Below are positions 1-8,031 of a stretch of 18,845 nt of DNA, one piece after another (position 1 is the first letter of the stretch; the number at the start of each line of letters is the position of its first letter). Source of the stretch: Acidobacteriota bacterium (GTDB lineage: Bacteria > Acidobacteriota > Thermoanaerobaculia > Multivoradales > UBA5704); contig QHVW01000226.1 of NCBI GenBank assembly GCA_003223675.1, positions 1 through 18,845 on the forward strand, written 5' to 3'. A model generated the notes under the pieces. The model did no database searches, was not told the origin of the DNA, and saw nothing but the letters and a program-made list of their open reading frames with translations. The position numbers and the translations under genes are program-made.

Positions 1-623
1 ACTGTGGCGTTCATATGATTTTGCAGGCTATCTACAACATCGTTGTATTTGTCCTGCCCGAACATGGCAACGGCTGAGGGTCTTGAGATGATGGGCTTGT
101 TGTAATCTTCAATGCGCCATTTCTTGTCGGCAGCGTTAGGGCCGGAGTTGGCAGTCGTATCGGCTTTTTCGAGTGCGTCTTTGTAGTATGTGGAATCCAG
201 CGGCACATGGAACCAGGAGAAACCTAACTTTGCGGTGCTACCAGTGGACAGTCCGTTCAGGTCTGCCAGGGTTGTCTCCCCGGACGAGCTGATTGGGCTC
301 GTTACCACAAGATCAAAGACAAGCTTCTTTTGCACCTCCACCCCTACGTGCGCCTTGACCATCGTTGCTCCTTCGGCGGAGGTTTCCAGAGTCAATTTGG
401 GCTGCGGCAGCGCGATGGCAGACCTCAGCGTCGGGTCGTCACAACTGCGCTGAAGCACCTCTTCAAGATAGAAATAATCCCACGCCTCCTTCTCCTCCTT
501 TGTCATCTTCGAGGAAGAATCGGTTCCCGATGGGGGTGATGTCTGCCCTCCGGCCTGCCCCCACCCCCCACTGCCCCCTAGAAGCAACGCCAAACCGAGG
601 AAAACCGAAGCCGTGAATCTCAT
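1..623 (-). CDS. Secreted protein of unknown function, partial (3' end beyond left edge)
   Basis: The minus strand reads open from an ATG at 623 to the window edge, about 207 codons without a stop. An AGGAGG-type ribosome site lies 5 to 10 bases upstream of the ATG. The N-terminus starts MRF and has a hydrophobic stretch (VFLGLALLLGG) ending near WGQA, which reads as a Sec signal peptide with cleavage around residue 24. A Ser/Thr/Pro-rich linker follows, then a segment with KEEKEAWDYFYLEEVLQ and a mixed beta-type region with KKLVFDLVV and KLGFSWFHVPLD. The product is probably periplasmic or attached to the envelope. I recognise no family. By eye its base composition is clearly less GC-rich than the neighbouring sigma-kinase operon, so it may be accessory. 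It is divergent from the ECF sigma gene and shares its leader with the gene at 4517-5002. Confidence 0.8.
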   Translation of the reverse strand, partial: MRFTASVFLGLALLLGGSGGWGQAGGQTSPPSGTDSSSKMTKEEKEAWDYFYLEEVLQRSCDDPTLRSAIALPQPKLTLETSAEGATMVKAHVGVEVQKKLVFDLVVTSPISSSGETTLADLNGLSTGSTAKLGFSWFHVPLDSTYYKDALEKADTTANSGPNAADKKWRIEDYNKPIISRPSAVAMFGQDKYNDVVDSLQNHMNAT

Positions 624-662
624 CTCGTCCTCCTTTCAATCCCGCCGGTTCATTTACCCGGA

Positions 663-692
663 TGAACGCAGGGCGGATGGAAAAGCGGACAC
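663..692 (-). promoter_or_regulatory. Candidate ECF-type promoter of the partial secreted gene
   Basis: Read on the minus strand, the box GTGTCCGC (692-685) is followed after exactly 14 bases by TGCGTTCA (670-663), 40 bases before the ATG at 623. The same two 8-base boxes at the same spacing lie upstream of the gene at 4517-5002, with a different spacer. TGTCCG followed 17 bases later by CGTT resembles ECF promoters of the TGTC/CGTC class. Which sigma factor reads it is inference; the adjacent ECF gene is the natural candidate. Confidence 0.6.
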
Positions 693-775
693 CCGCTTTC
701 GCGCGACGGGTTGAAATCGCGCCGGGCGCGAGGTAACCTGTTGGAACTCAGAGCTTTCAAGAAAGTGGGGCGCAG

Positions 776-1384
776 GTGTTGCAGAGCACGCAGGGCTCGA
801 CAGCTCCGGGAGAGGTGACACAGCTCCTGACCGCCGCCCGCCAAGGGGACGGCGGCGCCATGGACCGGCTCATGGTCCTGGTCTATGACGAGCTGCGCGC
901 CGTGGCCCGCCGGCAGCTCCGGCGCTGGCGTCCGGGGCAGACGCTCGATACCACCGCCCTTGTGCACGAGGCCTATCTCAGGCTGGTCGACCAGGCCGGC
1001 GTCTCCTGGCAGGACCGCACCCACTTCCTCTCCGTGGCCGGGGTCGCCATGCGCCACATCCTGGTGGACGCCGCCCGCCGGCGCGCGGCCAAGAAGCGCG
1101 GCGGCGAGGGGCTGCGGATCTCTCTCGAGGAGTCGCGGCCGGGCTGGAGCGGGCCGGACGGGGACTCCCACGCCGTCGAGATCCTCGCCTTGGATGAGGC
1201 CCTCACCTCCCTGGCCGTGCGGAACGAGCGGCTGAGCCGGCTGGTGGAGCTGCGGTTCTTCGCCGGGCTCACCGAGGAGGAGACCGCGGAGACCCTGGGG
1301 ACCTCCGAGCGGACCGTGAGGCGCGACTGGCTCAAGGCCCGCGCCTTTCTTTTCCATGTCCTGAGCGAACGGACGGCGGAATGA
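776..1384 (+). CDS. ECF-family RNA polymerase sigma factor, kinase-associated type
   Basis: 202-aa sigma factor that would direct RNA polymerase to a small set of promoters. Region 2 spans about residues 18-105, with TALVHEAYLRLV and a region 2.4-like stretch around FLSVAGVAMRHILVDAARRR. Region 4 spans about 145-200, with a helix-turn-helix at GLTEEETAETLGTSERTVRRDW. This matches the ECF subfamily typical of Acidobacteria and Planctomycetes (TIGR02999-like) that often lacks an anti-sigma factor and sits beside a Ser/Thr kinase. Phosphorylation of such sigma factors by the partner kinase is known for one member in Vibrio (EcfP) and is inferred here. The GTG start at 776 has only a weak purine-rich upstream site; TTG at 779 is an alternative. 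The stop overlaps the kinase start as ATGA, so translation is probably coupled. Confidence 0.9.
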   Translation: MLQSTQGSTAPGEVTQLLTAARQGDGGAMDRLMVLVYDELRAVARRQLRRWRPGQTLDTTALVHEAYLRLVDQAGVSWQDRTHFLSVAGVAMRHILVDAARRRAAKKRGGEGLRISLEESRPGWSGPDGDSHAVEILALDEALTSLAVRNERLSRLVELRFFAGLTEEETAETLGTSERTVRRDWLKARAFLFHVLSERTAE

Positions 1385-4300
1385 AGCCTGACCTGCCGGC
1401 CGATCCCGAGCGCTGGCAGCGGATCGAGGCTCTTCTCGACGAGATGTTCGACCGTCCGGCGGAGGAGCGCCGCGCCTTTCTCGATCAGGCGTGCGCCGGA
1501 GATCCGGAGCTCCGCGCCCAGATGGAAGCCCTGCGGATCGCGGACGAACGAGCGGGGAGCTTCCTGTCCACGCCGGCTGCGGAGGTCGCGGCCGAGCTCC
1601 TCGCGGAGACGTCCGGTGAAGCGGCGCATCCCGTGGCCGGCGAGCTCGGGCCCTATCGGCTGGTCCGTGAGATCGGCTCCGGCGGCATGGGCGTGGTCTA
1701 TGAGGCCGAGGACACCCGGCTGCGGCGCCGGGTGGCGATCAAGCTGCTGCCGCCCGAGCACAGCCGGGACCGCGCCGCCAAGGACCGCTTCCTGCGCGAG
1801 GCGCGCGCCGCCTCGGCCCTCGACGATCCGCACATCTGCACCGTCCACGACGTCGGCGAGCACGACGGCCGGCTCTACATCGTGATGACCTATTACGAGG
1901 GCGAGACCCTCAAGGAGCGGCTGGCGCGCGGGCCGCTGCCGGTGGACGAGGCCCGGCGGATCGCCATCCAGGTGGCGCGGGCCCTGGCGCGGGCCCACGA
2001 GGCCGGCATCGTGCACCGCGACATCAAGCCGGCCAACGTGATGCTGACCCGCCGCGGGGAGGTCAAGGTCCTCGACTTCGGCATCGCCAAGATGAGCGGC
2101 GACACGACCCTGACCCGCACCGGCAGCTCTCCGGGGACACCCGCCTACATGTCACCCGAGCAGGCGCGCGGCGAGCCGGTGGACGGCCGGACCGATCTCT
2201 GGTCTCTGGGCGTGCTGCTGTACGAGATGCTCGCCGGCCGGCGGCCGTTCGCGGGGGATGACGAGCCCGCGGTCCTCTCCGCGATCCAGAGCCGCGAGCC
2301 CGAGCGGCTCGACCGCATCCGTCCCGAGGTGCCGCCGGATCTGGCCCGCACGGTGGCGAAGGCCCTGGCCAAGGAGCCCGGCCGGCGCCAGCAGAGCGCG
2401 GGGGAGCTCCTGGGGGAGCTCGAGACGGGAAAGGCTCCACCGCAGCCTGTCATCTCGCGCCGGAGGGTGCTGTGGGCCGCGGGTCTGCTCGGGATCTGTC
2501 TCGTAGTCGCCGCCGGCTGGTGGGTCGTCCGGAGGAGTGGGAAGCCAGCGGCGCCCTCGGGGACGGTCGCGAGCAAAGAGGCCGTGCCGATGGTCGGCGT
2601 CGTGGTGTTTACCAATCGCACAGAAGACCGCCGCCTGGACTGGTATGGCGGAGCGATCGCTCGGCTGATCATGGATTCCCTCTCCTCGTCGCGGCACCTG
2701 CAGGTGGCTTCTGAGCAACGCACCGCTGATCTGGTGGGGATTGAAAATCCAACGGAGCGCGCCAGGCGGGCCGCCGGCGACGGCATCAGCGTTCTCCTGA
2801 CCGGCGAGATCCTCCCCGCGCAAGGCGGCCTGCGCGTCGCGGCGAGACTGCAGGAGACGAAGGGGGGACGGGAGTTGGCGGCCTACCGCACCGGCGGTCT
2901 GACCCGGGACCGGCTCCTGCTCACCGCCGAAGACATCGCCCGCGCCACCCGTAAGGGCCTCGGCGTCCCTCCCACCGAAGAGGTCGGTGGGTTGGCGGCG
3001 GATTTCCTGGCCCACAACCCCGAGGCCTACGGCGATTACGTACAAGGTCTGTCGGCCTTTCTCAAATTTGATTACGCCAAGGCGGAGCCCAGCTTTCGGG
3101 CGGCTCTCGACAAGGCGCCTGACTTCACGATGGCTCGGTATCGTCTGGCTCTCATCCAGCGCGGGACAAGCCGCACGGACGAGGCCCTCACCAATATCCG
3201 GAAGGCGGTTTCCGATGCGGACCGGCTGCCGGACCGCGAGGCCCGCTATGTGCGGGCTGCCGAGGCTCTGATCTCCAGGCGCACCGATGAGGCCGTCACC
3301 GCGTACCGGGATCTCATCGGGAGGTATCCCTATGAAAAAGAGGCCCGGTATCTCCTCGCCGAGGCTTTTCAGAGTCAGGACCGCTACGAGGATGAGCTGT
3401 CGGCTCTGGAAGATTTGAAACGCCTTGATCCAGACAATCCTCTCGTCTGGGCCACGGCGGGCGAGAGCGAATGGAAGCTGCGCCGTTTCGACCGCGCTGC
3501 GGCGGATCTCCGTAAGGCGCTGGAGCTGGACCCGGCAGACGTCTTCCCTCGCTACACCCTGGGCAAAGTATATGAATCGCTGGGAGAGCTCGACCTGGCC
3601 GTGAATGAGCTCTCCGAGACGTTGCGCCGCGATCCAAGCTACCATTTCGCAACTCTGGCGCTGGCGGAGATAGACGTCCTCCGGAGCCGTCCGGATCAGG
3701 CCGAGCAGCGGCTGCGGGCGCTTGCCGCGGACCATCGCGCGCTCCCCCGGCACCGCATCAGCGCGGCTTTTGATCTGGCGTCGCTCTACCGTTCTCAAGG
3801 TCGCTTCCGCGTGGCGGAGAAAGCTCTAGTCGCTCTTGATCCGGAGATCGTCGCGGAGAAGGTCCGGGAGCCCGATGCACTCAGAGCTCGAGGCCTGTCG
3901 CGCCTGGAGCTCGGCGACTTCGCCGAGGCCCGCCGTCTTCTGGAAGCTGCCCTGAAGCGCTCCGGCGAAAATCGCAAACGCCGGCTCTGCTCGCTCTTCG
4001 CCCTGGGCCTGCTGGAGCTGCGCCAAGAGAAATGGGACGCACTTGCGGAGACGGTTCGCCAACTTCGCGCTACGGCGCCTTCCGGCGATCCCGACCAGGG
4101 TGAGGAGAAAGCGGCGGCTTTTCTTCTAGGGCTGCGATCCTTGGCTGCCCGCCAGCCAGGCCCAGCCATCGACGAGCTTTCGCGCGCTGTGCTGTCCAAA
4201 GGGGACGAATGCTCCCTCTATCGGCTGGGGCTCGCCCGAGCCTATCTGGCGGCGGGGAAGCTCCCCGAAGCTCTGGCTGCGGCCCGCAAGGTGGCGACCG

Positions 4301-4530
4301 ATCGCGATCCTGCCGACCCTCGCCTCGACTTGGAGCTCGACCGCGTTCGTGCACTCTTGGTGCTGGCCCACGTTCAGGAGGCGATGGGGCAGCCACAGGA
4401 GGCCGCCGCCTCGGCCCGGCAATTCCTCGCGCGCTGGGCCAAGGCGGATTCCGGATTGCCTGATCTCGCGGAGGCCAGGCGTCTCGCGGGTATGGCAGGT
4501 AGCTCCTCCCTCTCTCCTACGGGACGGTGA
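1381..4530 (+). CDS. Transmembrane Ser/Thr protein kinase with C-terminal TPR repeats
   Basis: 1049-aa Hanks-type kinase. Residues 1-90 form the helical N-terminal extension common in acidobacterial kinases. The kinase domain is about 91-348, with the Gly-rich loop GSGGMG (99-104), Lys121, Glu140, HRD (212-214), DFG (232-234) and SPE (258-260), so it looks catalytically intact. A transmembrane helix lies at about 363-383. A FlgO/TolB-like domain follows at about 402-535 (VGVVVFTNRTED), then roughly ten TPR-like repeats from 545 to about 1030, probably outside the cytoplasmic membrane. The likely role is to sense envelope or protein-interaction cues through the TPRs and phosphorylate the co-encoded sigma factor. 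The ATG start at 1381 overlaps the sigma stop by four bases. The 3' end overlaps the convergent gene at 4517-5002 by 14 bases. Confidence 0.93.
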   Translation: MKPDLPADPERWQRIEALLDEMFDRPAEERRAFLDQACAGDPELRAQMEALRIADERAGSFLSTPAAEVAAELLAETSGEAAHPVAGELGPYRLVREIGSGGMGVVYEAEDTRLRRRVAIKLLPPEHSRDRAAKDRFLREARAASALDDPHICTVHDVGEHDGRLYIVMTYYEGETLKERLARGPLPVDEARRIAIQVARALARAHEAGIVHRDIKPANVMLTRRGEVKVLDFGIAKMSGDTTLTRTGSSPGTPAYMSPEQARGEPVDGRTDLWSLGVLLYEMLAGRRPFAGDDEPAVLSAIQSREPERLDRIRPEVPPDLARTVAKALAKEPGRRQQSAGELLGELETGKAPPQPVISRRRVLWAAGLLGICLVVAAGWWVVRRSGKPAAPSGTVASKEAVPMVGVVVFTNRTEDRRLDWYGGAIARLIMDSLSSSRHLQVASEQRTADLVGIENPTERARRAAGDGISVLLTGEILPAQGGLRVAARLQETKGGRELAAYRTGGLTRDRLLLTAEDIARATRKGLGVPPTEEVGGLAADFLAHNPEAYGDYVQGLSAFLKFDYAKAEPSFRAALDKAPDFTMARYRLALIQRGTSRTDEALTNIRKAVSDADRLPDREARYVRAAEALISRRTDEAVTAYRDLIGRYPYEKEARYLLAEAFQSQDRYEDELSALEDLKRLDPDNPLVWATAGESEWKLRRFDRAAADLRKALELDPADVFPRYTLGKVYESLGELDLAVNELSETLRRDPSYHFATLALAEIDVLRSRPDQAEQRLRALAADHRALPRHRISAAFDLASLYRSQGRFRVAEKALVALDPEIVAEKVREPDALRARGLSRLELGDFAEARRLLEAALKRSGENRKRRLCSLFALGLLELRQEKWDALAETVRQLRATAPSGDPDQGEEKAAAFLLGLRSLAARQPGPAIDELSRAVLSKGDECSLYRLGLARAYLAAGKLPEALAAARKVATDRDPADPRLDLELDRVRALLVLAHVQEAMGQPQEAAASARQFLARWAKADSGLPDLAEARRLAGMAGSSSLSPTGR

Positions 4531-5002
4531 CTCCATAGACCGCCCCCAGGGGGCCGGCGCAATCGAAGGCCAGCCCGTTGACCAGCTCTTGTGCTTCCCG
4601 GATTCCTTGCATCGGGTTCTGTCTCGCTTTGAGAAGATCCACAGCATGCTCCATTCTTTGGAGATCGAGGTTGTTGATCGTCATGGTTCCCGCCTCGAGA
4701 GTCGCTTGGGTCAGTGAAGGAAGAAGAAGGATCTCCGCCTTGGCCTCAGGAAGAAGCGGTTCGAGCTGGTTGATCGCCTCGGCCAACCGCACGGACTCAA
4801 GAATGAGGATCGGACGAAGAGTCGGATTTGCCGGATCTATGGGACTTTTCGCTGCTATCCATAGCTGGATGAGCCTCTTCAGCACAAGTCCGATCCGTGC
4901 CTCTACAATGGGTTCTGTATTGAGGCTCAGGATTGCCGCTCGTTCCGAAGGTTCAGCGGAATTGGCGGCCACTATCACCGCCGTGTTCGTGTGAAATCTC
5001 AT
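4517..5002 (-). CDS. Hypothetical protein, 161 aa, lower GC
   Basis: The ATG at 5002 is preceded by a strong AGGAGG-type ribosome site (TCCTCC at 5007-5012 on the plus strand). The protein starts MRFHTN, has no convincing signal peptide, and is predicted by eye to be mostly helical, with amphipathic Leu/Ile/Ala-rich stretches such as RIGLVLKRLIQLWIAA and LEPLLPEAKAEILLLP. One Cys lies near the C-terminus. I recognise no family or catalytic motif. Its composition is visibly less GC-rich than the kinases on both sides. Its leader matches that of the partial gene at the left edge, although the two proteins do not look alike. It converges on the TPR kinase and diverges from the small membrane protein at 5215. 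Confidence 0.75.
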   Translation of the reverse strand: MRFHTNTAVIVAANSAEPSERAAILSLNTEPIVEARIGLVLKRLIQLWIAAKSPIDPANPTLRPILILESVRLAEAINQLEPLLPEAKAEILLLPSLTQATLEAGTMTINNLDLQRMEHAVDLLKARQNPMQGIREAQELVNGLAFDCAGPLGAVYGVTVP

Positions 5003-5029
5003 CTTATCCTCCTTTCGGTTCTATCCCTC

Positions 5030-5059
5030 TGAACGCAAAGCCACCGCGTTTGCGGACAC
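5030..5059 (-). promoter_or_regulatory. Candidate ECF-type promoter of the 161-aa gene
   Basis: On the minus strand GTGTCCGC (5059-5052) is followed after 14 bases by TGCGTTCA (5037-5030), 28 bases before the ATG at 5002. Both boxes and the spacing are identical to those at 663-692, while the 14-base spacer differs, as expected for a promoter read by one sigma factor. The identity of the sigma factor is inferred. Confidence 0.6.
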
Positions 5060-5214
5060 GGGTGATCATGCACTGCTACCATCGCCGTAGTCATATCAAT
5101 ATATCTATCCGAGGCTCCTTGTCCGGTGGCTCTGAGGCTGCGAAACAATTCTAGCCCGTCCGTCATCTGTAGATGGGTCGAGCCTGACCCCCTTCAGATC
5201 ATGGAGGTGCAGCG

Positions 5215-5406
5215 ATGAAAAACCGGCTTCTCGGCTTGCTTGGAATCCTCTGGGGTGGCTTTCTTCTCTTCAACTGGCTGACGGGCAACGTCGTGCAAGG
5301 TGCATCCGGGCAGGCCGGCGCGGTCCTCTTCGGTGCGCTGTTTTCTATCGCAGGGCTGTATTTTCTCATCCGAGGTGACGGCAGGGAGGCCCCGGACATC
5401 TGGTAG
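5215..5406 (+). CDS. Small two-helix membrane protein
   Basis: 63-aa protein with a good ribosome site (GGAGGTG, about 6 bases before the ATG). Two hydrophobic segments, about residues 4-22 (LLGLLGILWGGFLLFNWL) and 35-52 (AVLFGALFSIAGLYFLI), are joined by a short Gly/Ala-rich loop; a charged tail RGDGREAPDIW follows. It sits 60 bases upstream of the kinase-PD40 gene on the same strand and is probably co-transcribed with it. The function is unknown; acting as a membrane accessory of that kinase is only a guess from position. Confidence 0.75.
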   Translation: MKNRLLGLLGILWGGFLLFNWLTGNVVQGASGQAGAVLFGALFSIAGLYFLIRGDGREAPDIW

Positions 5407-5466
5407 GGGCTCACGGGATGCTAAGATCTCCGGGAAGTCGCTCGACAAGGGCTGCTCGGAGGGAGC

Positions 5467-8031
5467 GTGCCGCTGACGGCTGGAACCATCCTGGGCTCCT
5501 ACGAGATCCTCGCGCCGCTCGGCGCCGGAGGGATGGGTGAGGTCTACCGGGCGCGGGATCTGCGGCTGAAGCGGCAGGTGGCGGTCAAGGTGCTGCCCGA
5601 GCGTCTGGCGGGCGATCCCCAGGCTCTGGCGCGTTTCGAGCGGGAGGCGCGGGCCCTGGCCGCGCTGTCGCACCCGAACCTCCTGGCCCTGTTCGACGTC
5701 GGCCGTAGCGGCGACACCGCGTTCGCCGTCCTGGAGTTGTTGGAAGGGGAGACCCTGCGCTCGCGCCTCGCGGCTGGCGCCCTGTCCCAGCGCAAGGCCC
5801 TGGAGATCGCGCTGCAGATCGCCCGCGGCCTCGCCGCCGCCCATGCCCGCGGGATCGTCCACCGGGACCTCAAGCCCGAGAACCTCTTCCTGACCCGCGA
5901 CGGCCATCTCAAGATCCTGGACTTCGGCCTCGCCCGGTCGGCCCCGGCCGTCGAGCCGGACGCGGCAACCACCCAGGATCTCCCTGGGACGGACGGGCTG
6001 ACCGAGCCGGGGATGGTCCTGGGGACTGTGGCTTACATGTCTCCCGAGCAGGTGCGCGGCCAGAGCGCCGATTTCCGGTCGGATCTTTTCGCGTTCGGAG
6101 CCATCCTGTACGAAATGCTGGCGGGACGGCCGGCGTTCCGGCGCGACACGCCGCTGGAGACCATGACCGCGGTGCTGCGGGAGGAGCCGCCGGACCTGCC
6201 CGCGGCCGTGCCCGCGGCCCTCGACCGCATAGTGCGCCACTGTCTGGAGAAGAGCCCGGAAGCGCGTTTCCATTCGGCGTCCGACCTCGCGTTCCAGCTC
6301 GAGACGGAGCTGGCGGAGCGTTCGAGCACGGGCGGACGGCAGCCGGTCTCGCGAGGTCCTGGGCGTCGTCGGCTCTGGGTTCCCGCCCTCGCGGCCTCGC
6401 TGCTGATCGGAGTAGGTGCGCTTCTCGGGAGATGGCTCTGGCATTCCGCCGCGGTCCCTCTTCCTACTTTTAAGCAGCTCACATTCCGGCGCGGATCGAT
6501 CCATTCCGCCCGCTTCGCTCCCGACGGGACCACGATCGTCTACGGCGCCGCCTGGGACGGAGCGCCGATCCGCCTTTTCATGGCGCGCGCGGACAGCGCG
6601 GAATCAACCGCTTTGCCCCTTCCCGATGCTGACGTGCTGGCGATCTCTCGTAACGGCGAGATGGCGCTCTCCCTGGGGCGCCGATACCTGGGCAACACCT
6701 ACGCCAGCACCGGAACCCTGGCTCAAGCGCCACTTGCCGGCGGTTCGCCCCGCGAGATTCTGGGGGATGTCCACGAAGCGGACTGGGCTCCCGACGGCAC
6801 CCGTCTGGCGCTGGTACGCAACACCACCGTCGGCGAGCGGCTCGAGTATCCGATCGGCAAGGTCATCCTCGAGTCGAGGCGGTTGCACGCGCCGCGGGTC
6901 TCCCCGCGGGGGGATCTCGTCGCCGTCATTAATGCAATTCCTGGGCGGTCGGAGCTGTTCGTCCTTGATCGCGAAGGCCGCCGGAAGCTCACGATGCCCC
7001 TCCAGGGCTGGCCTCTAGGATTGGCCTGGCTTCCCTCGGGCGAGGAGGTTTGGTTCGCCACTTTCGATGCGAATGGATCGTCGCTAGGCGCCGTCAGGAT
7101 GACCGGCGAGAGGCGGACCCTTCTCCACCTCGCGGGCACCGTCAGCCTCCTCGATGTGGCTGCGGGAGGCCGCGCCCTCCTGGCTCTGAATACCTTGGGG
7201 CATGAGATCGCGGGTCTGACGCCGGGCGAGACGAGGGAACGCGGTCTTTCCTGGTTCGACTTTGCCGTCGCCAAGGATCTGTCGAATGATGGCAGAAGGA
7301 TCTTGTTCGACGAGGGGGGAAATTATGGCCAGGGGGATGGTGTCTATTTGCGTGGTACGGACGGCTCTCCGGCGGTCCACTTGGGCGAGGGGACGGCGGG
7401 GTTCCTCTCGCCGGACGGAAAATGGGCTGAGACTCGCGACCTGCATACGGACCAGAGAGTCCTCCTTCCCGTTGGACCAGGGGTGCCGCGGCCTCTCCCC
7501 AAAGTTCCTCTGGAAAACAGCGTAGTCCGCAATTGGTTCCCCGATGGCCGGCGTCTCCTGGTCTCGGGCGAGGAGCATGGAAGGCTCCCGCGTTTCTATG
7601 AGCTGGATCTGGAGGGAGGAAAGCTGCATCCTCTCACTCCCTATGGCGTCGTTGGCGATCTCTTCACATCCCCGATCTCCCCGGACGGTCGACAGGTGAT
7701 GGGTTTGGATCTGGATGGCCGGTTATGGATCTACCCTGTAGGGGGTGGGACGCCTCGCCTCGTGCCGGGCTTTTCTCCGGAAGACAAGTTGGTGCGCTGG
7801 AGCGGCGACGGCCAGGCAGCCTTCCTCTGGCGCCGCCTCAACACCTCGATCCAGGTCTTTCGGCTCGATCTCGCCAAGGGTGACAGGAAGCTCCTGAGGG
7901 AGATCTCTTTTGCCGATCCCGCGGGTATCTACACCACGACCAACCTGCTGTTGACCCCGGACGGCAGCTCCTACGTCTACTCTTATGGCCGTATGCTCTC
8001 CACGCTTTATCTGGTCGAAGGGTTGAAGTGA
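5467..8031 (+). CDS. Transmembrane Ser/Thr protein kinase with PD40/TolB-like propeller
   Basis: 854-aa Hanks-type kinase starting at GTG 5467 behind a GGAGGG ribosome site. The kinase domain is about residues 12-282: Gly-rich loop GAGGMG (19-24), Lys41, Glu60, HRD (132-134), DFG (152-154), SPE (192-194). All catalytic residues are present. A transmembrane helix lies at about 303-325. The rest is a beta-propeller of PD40 type, with repeated xPDGxxxxx motifs near residues 350, 439, 476, 519, 605, 647, 689, 736, 777 and 828. The C-terminal motif YSYGRMLSTLYLVEGL is typical of these acidobacterial kinases. The propeller probably lies outside the membrane and senses a ligand or protein; no substrate can be named. 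The gene overlaps the following acetyltransferase by GTGA. Confidence 0.93.
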   Translation: MPLTAGTILGSYEILAPLGAGGMGEVYRARDLRLKRQVAVKVLPERLAGDPQALARFEREARALAALSHPNLLALFDVGRSGDTAFAVLELLEGETLRSRLAAGALSQRKALEIALQIARGLAAAHARGIVHRDLKPENLFLTRDGHLKILDFGLARSAPAVEPDAATTQDLPGTDGLTEPGMVLGTVAYMSPEQVRGQSADFRSDLFAFGAILYEMLAGRPAFRRDTPLETMTAVLREEPPDLPAAVPAALDRIVRHCLEKSPEARFHSASDLAFQLETELAERSSTGGRQPVSRGPGRRRLWVPALAASLLIGVGALLGRWLWHSAAVPLPTFKQLTFRRGSIHSARFAPDGTTIVYGAAWDGAPIRLFMARADSAESTALPLPDADVLAISRNGEMALSLGRRYLGNTYASTGTLAQAPLAGGSPREILGDVHEADWAPDGTRLALVRNTTVGERLEYPIGKVILESRRLHAPRVSPRGDLVAVINAIPGRSELFVLDREGRRKLTMPLQGWPLGLAWLPSGEEVWFATFDANGSSLGAVRMTGERRTLLHLAGTVSLLDVAAGGRALLALNTLGHEIAGLTPGETRERGLSWFDFAVAKDLSNDGRRILFDEGGNYGQGDGVYLRGTDGSPAVHLGEGTAGFLSPDGKWAETRDLHTDQRVLLPVGPGVPRPLPKVPLENSVVRNWFPDGRRLLVSGEEHGRLPRFYELDLEGGKLHPLTPYGVVGDLFTSPISPDGRQVMGLDLDGRLWIYPVGGGTPRLVPGFSPEDKLVRWSGDGQAAFLWRRLNTSIQVFRLDLAKGDRKLLREISFADPAGIYTTTNLLLTPDGSSYVYSYGRMLSTLYLVEGLK

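Noticed and set aside
741..750. GGAAC sequence upstream of the ECF sigma gene as a -35 box for autoregulation
   Set aside because: It is only about 30 bases before the GTG start, leaving no room for a -10 region and leader, and no paired -10 is visible.
2152..3798. Long minus-strand reading frame of 548 codons opposite the TPR kinase
   Set aside because: Antisense to a clearly coding kinase; composition is rich in Arg, Pro and Gly as expected from a GC-rich shadow frame, and no family is recognised.
5194..6504. Minus-strand reading frame opposite the small membrane protein and kinase
   Set aside because: Lies over the kinase domain that has intact motifs on the plus strand.
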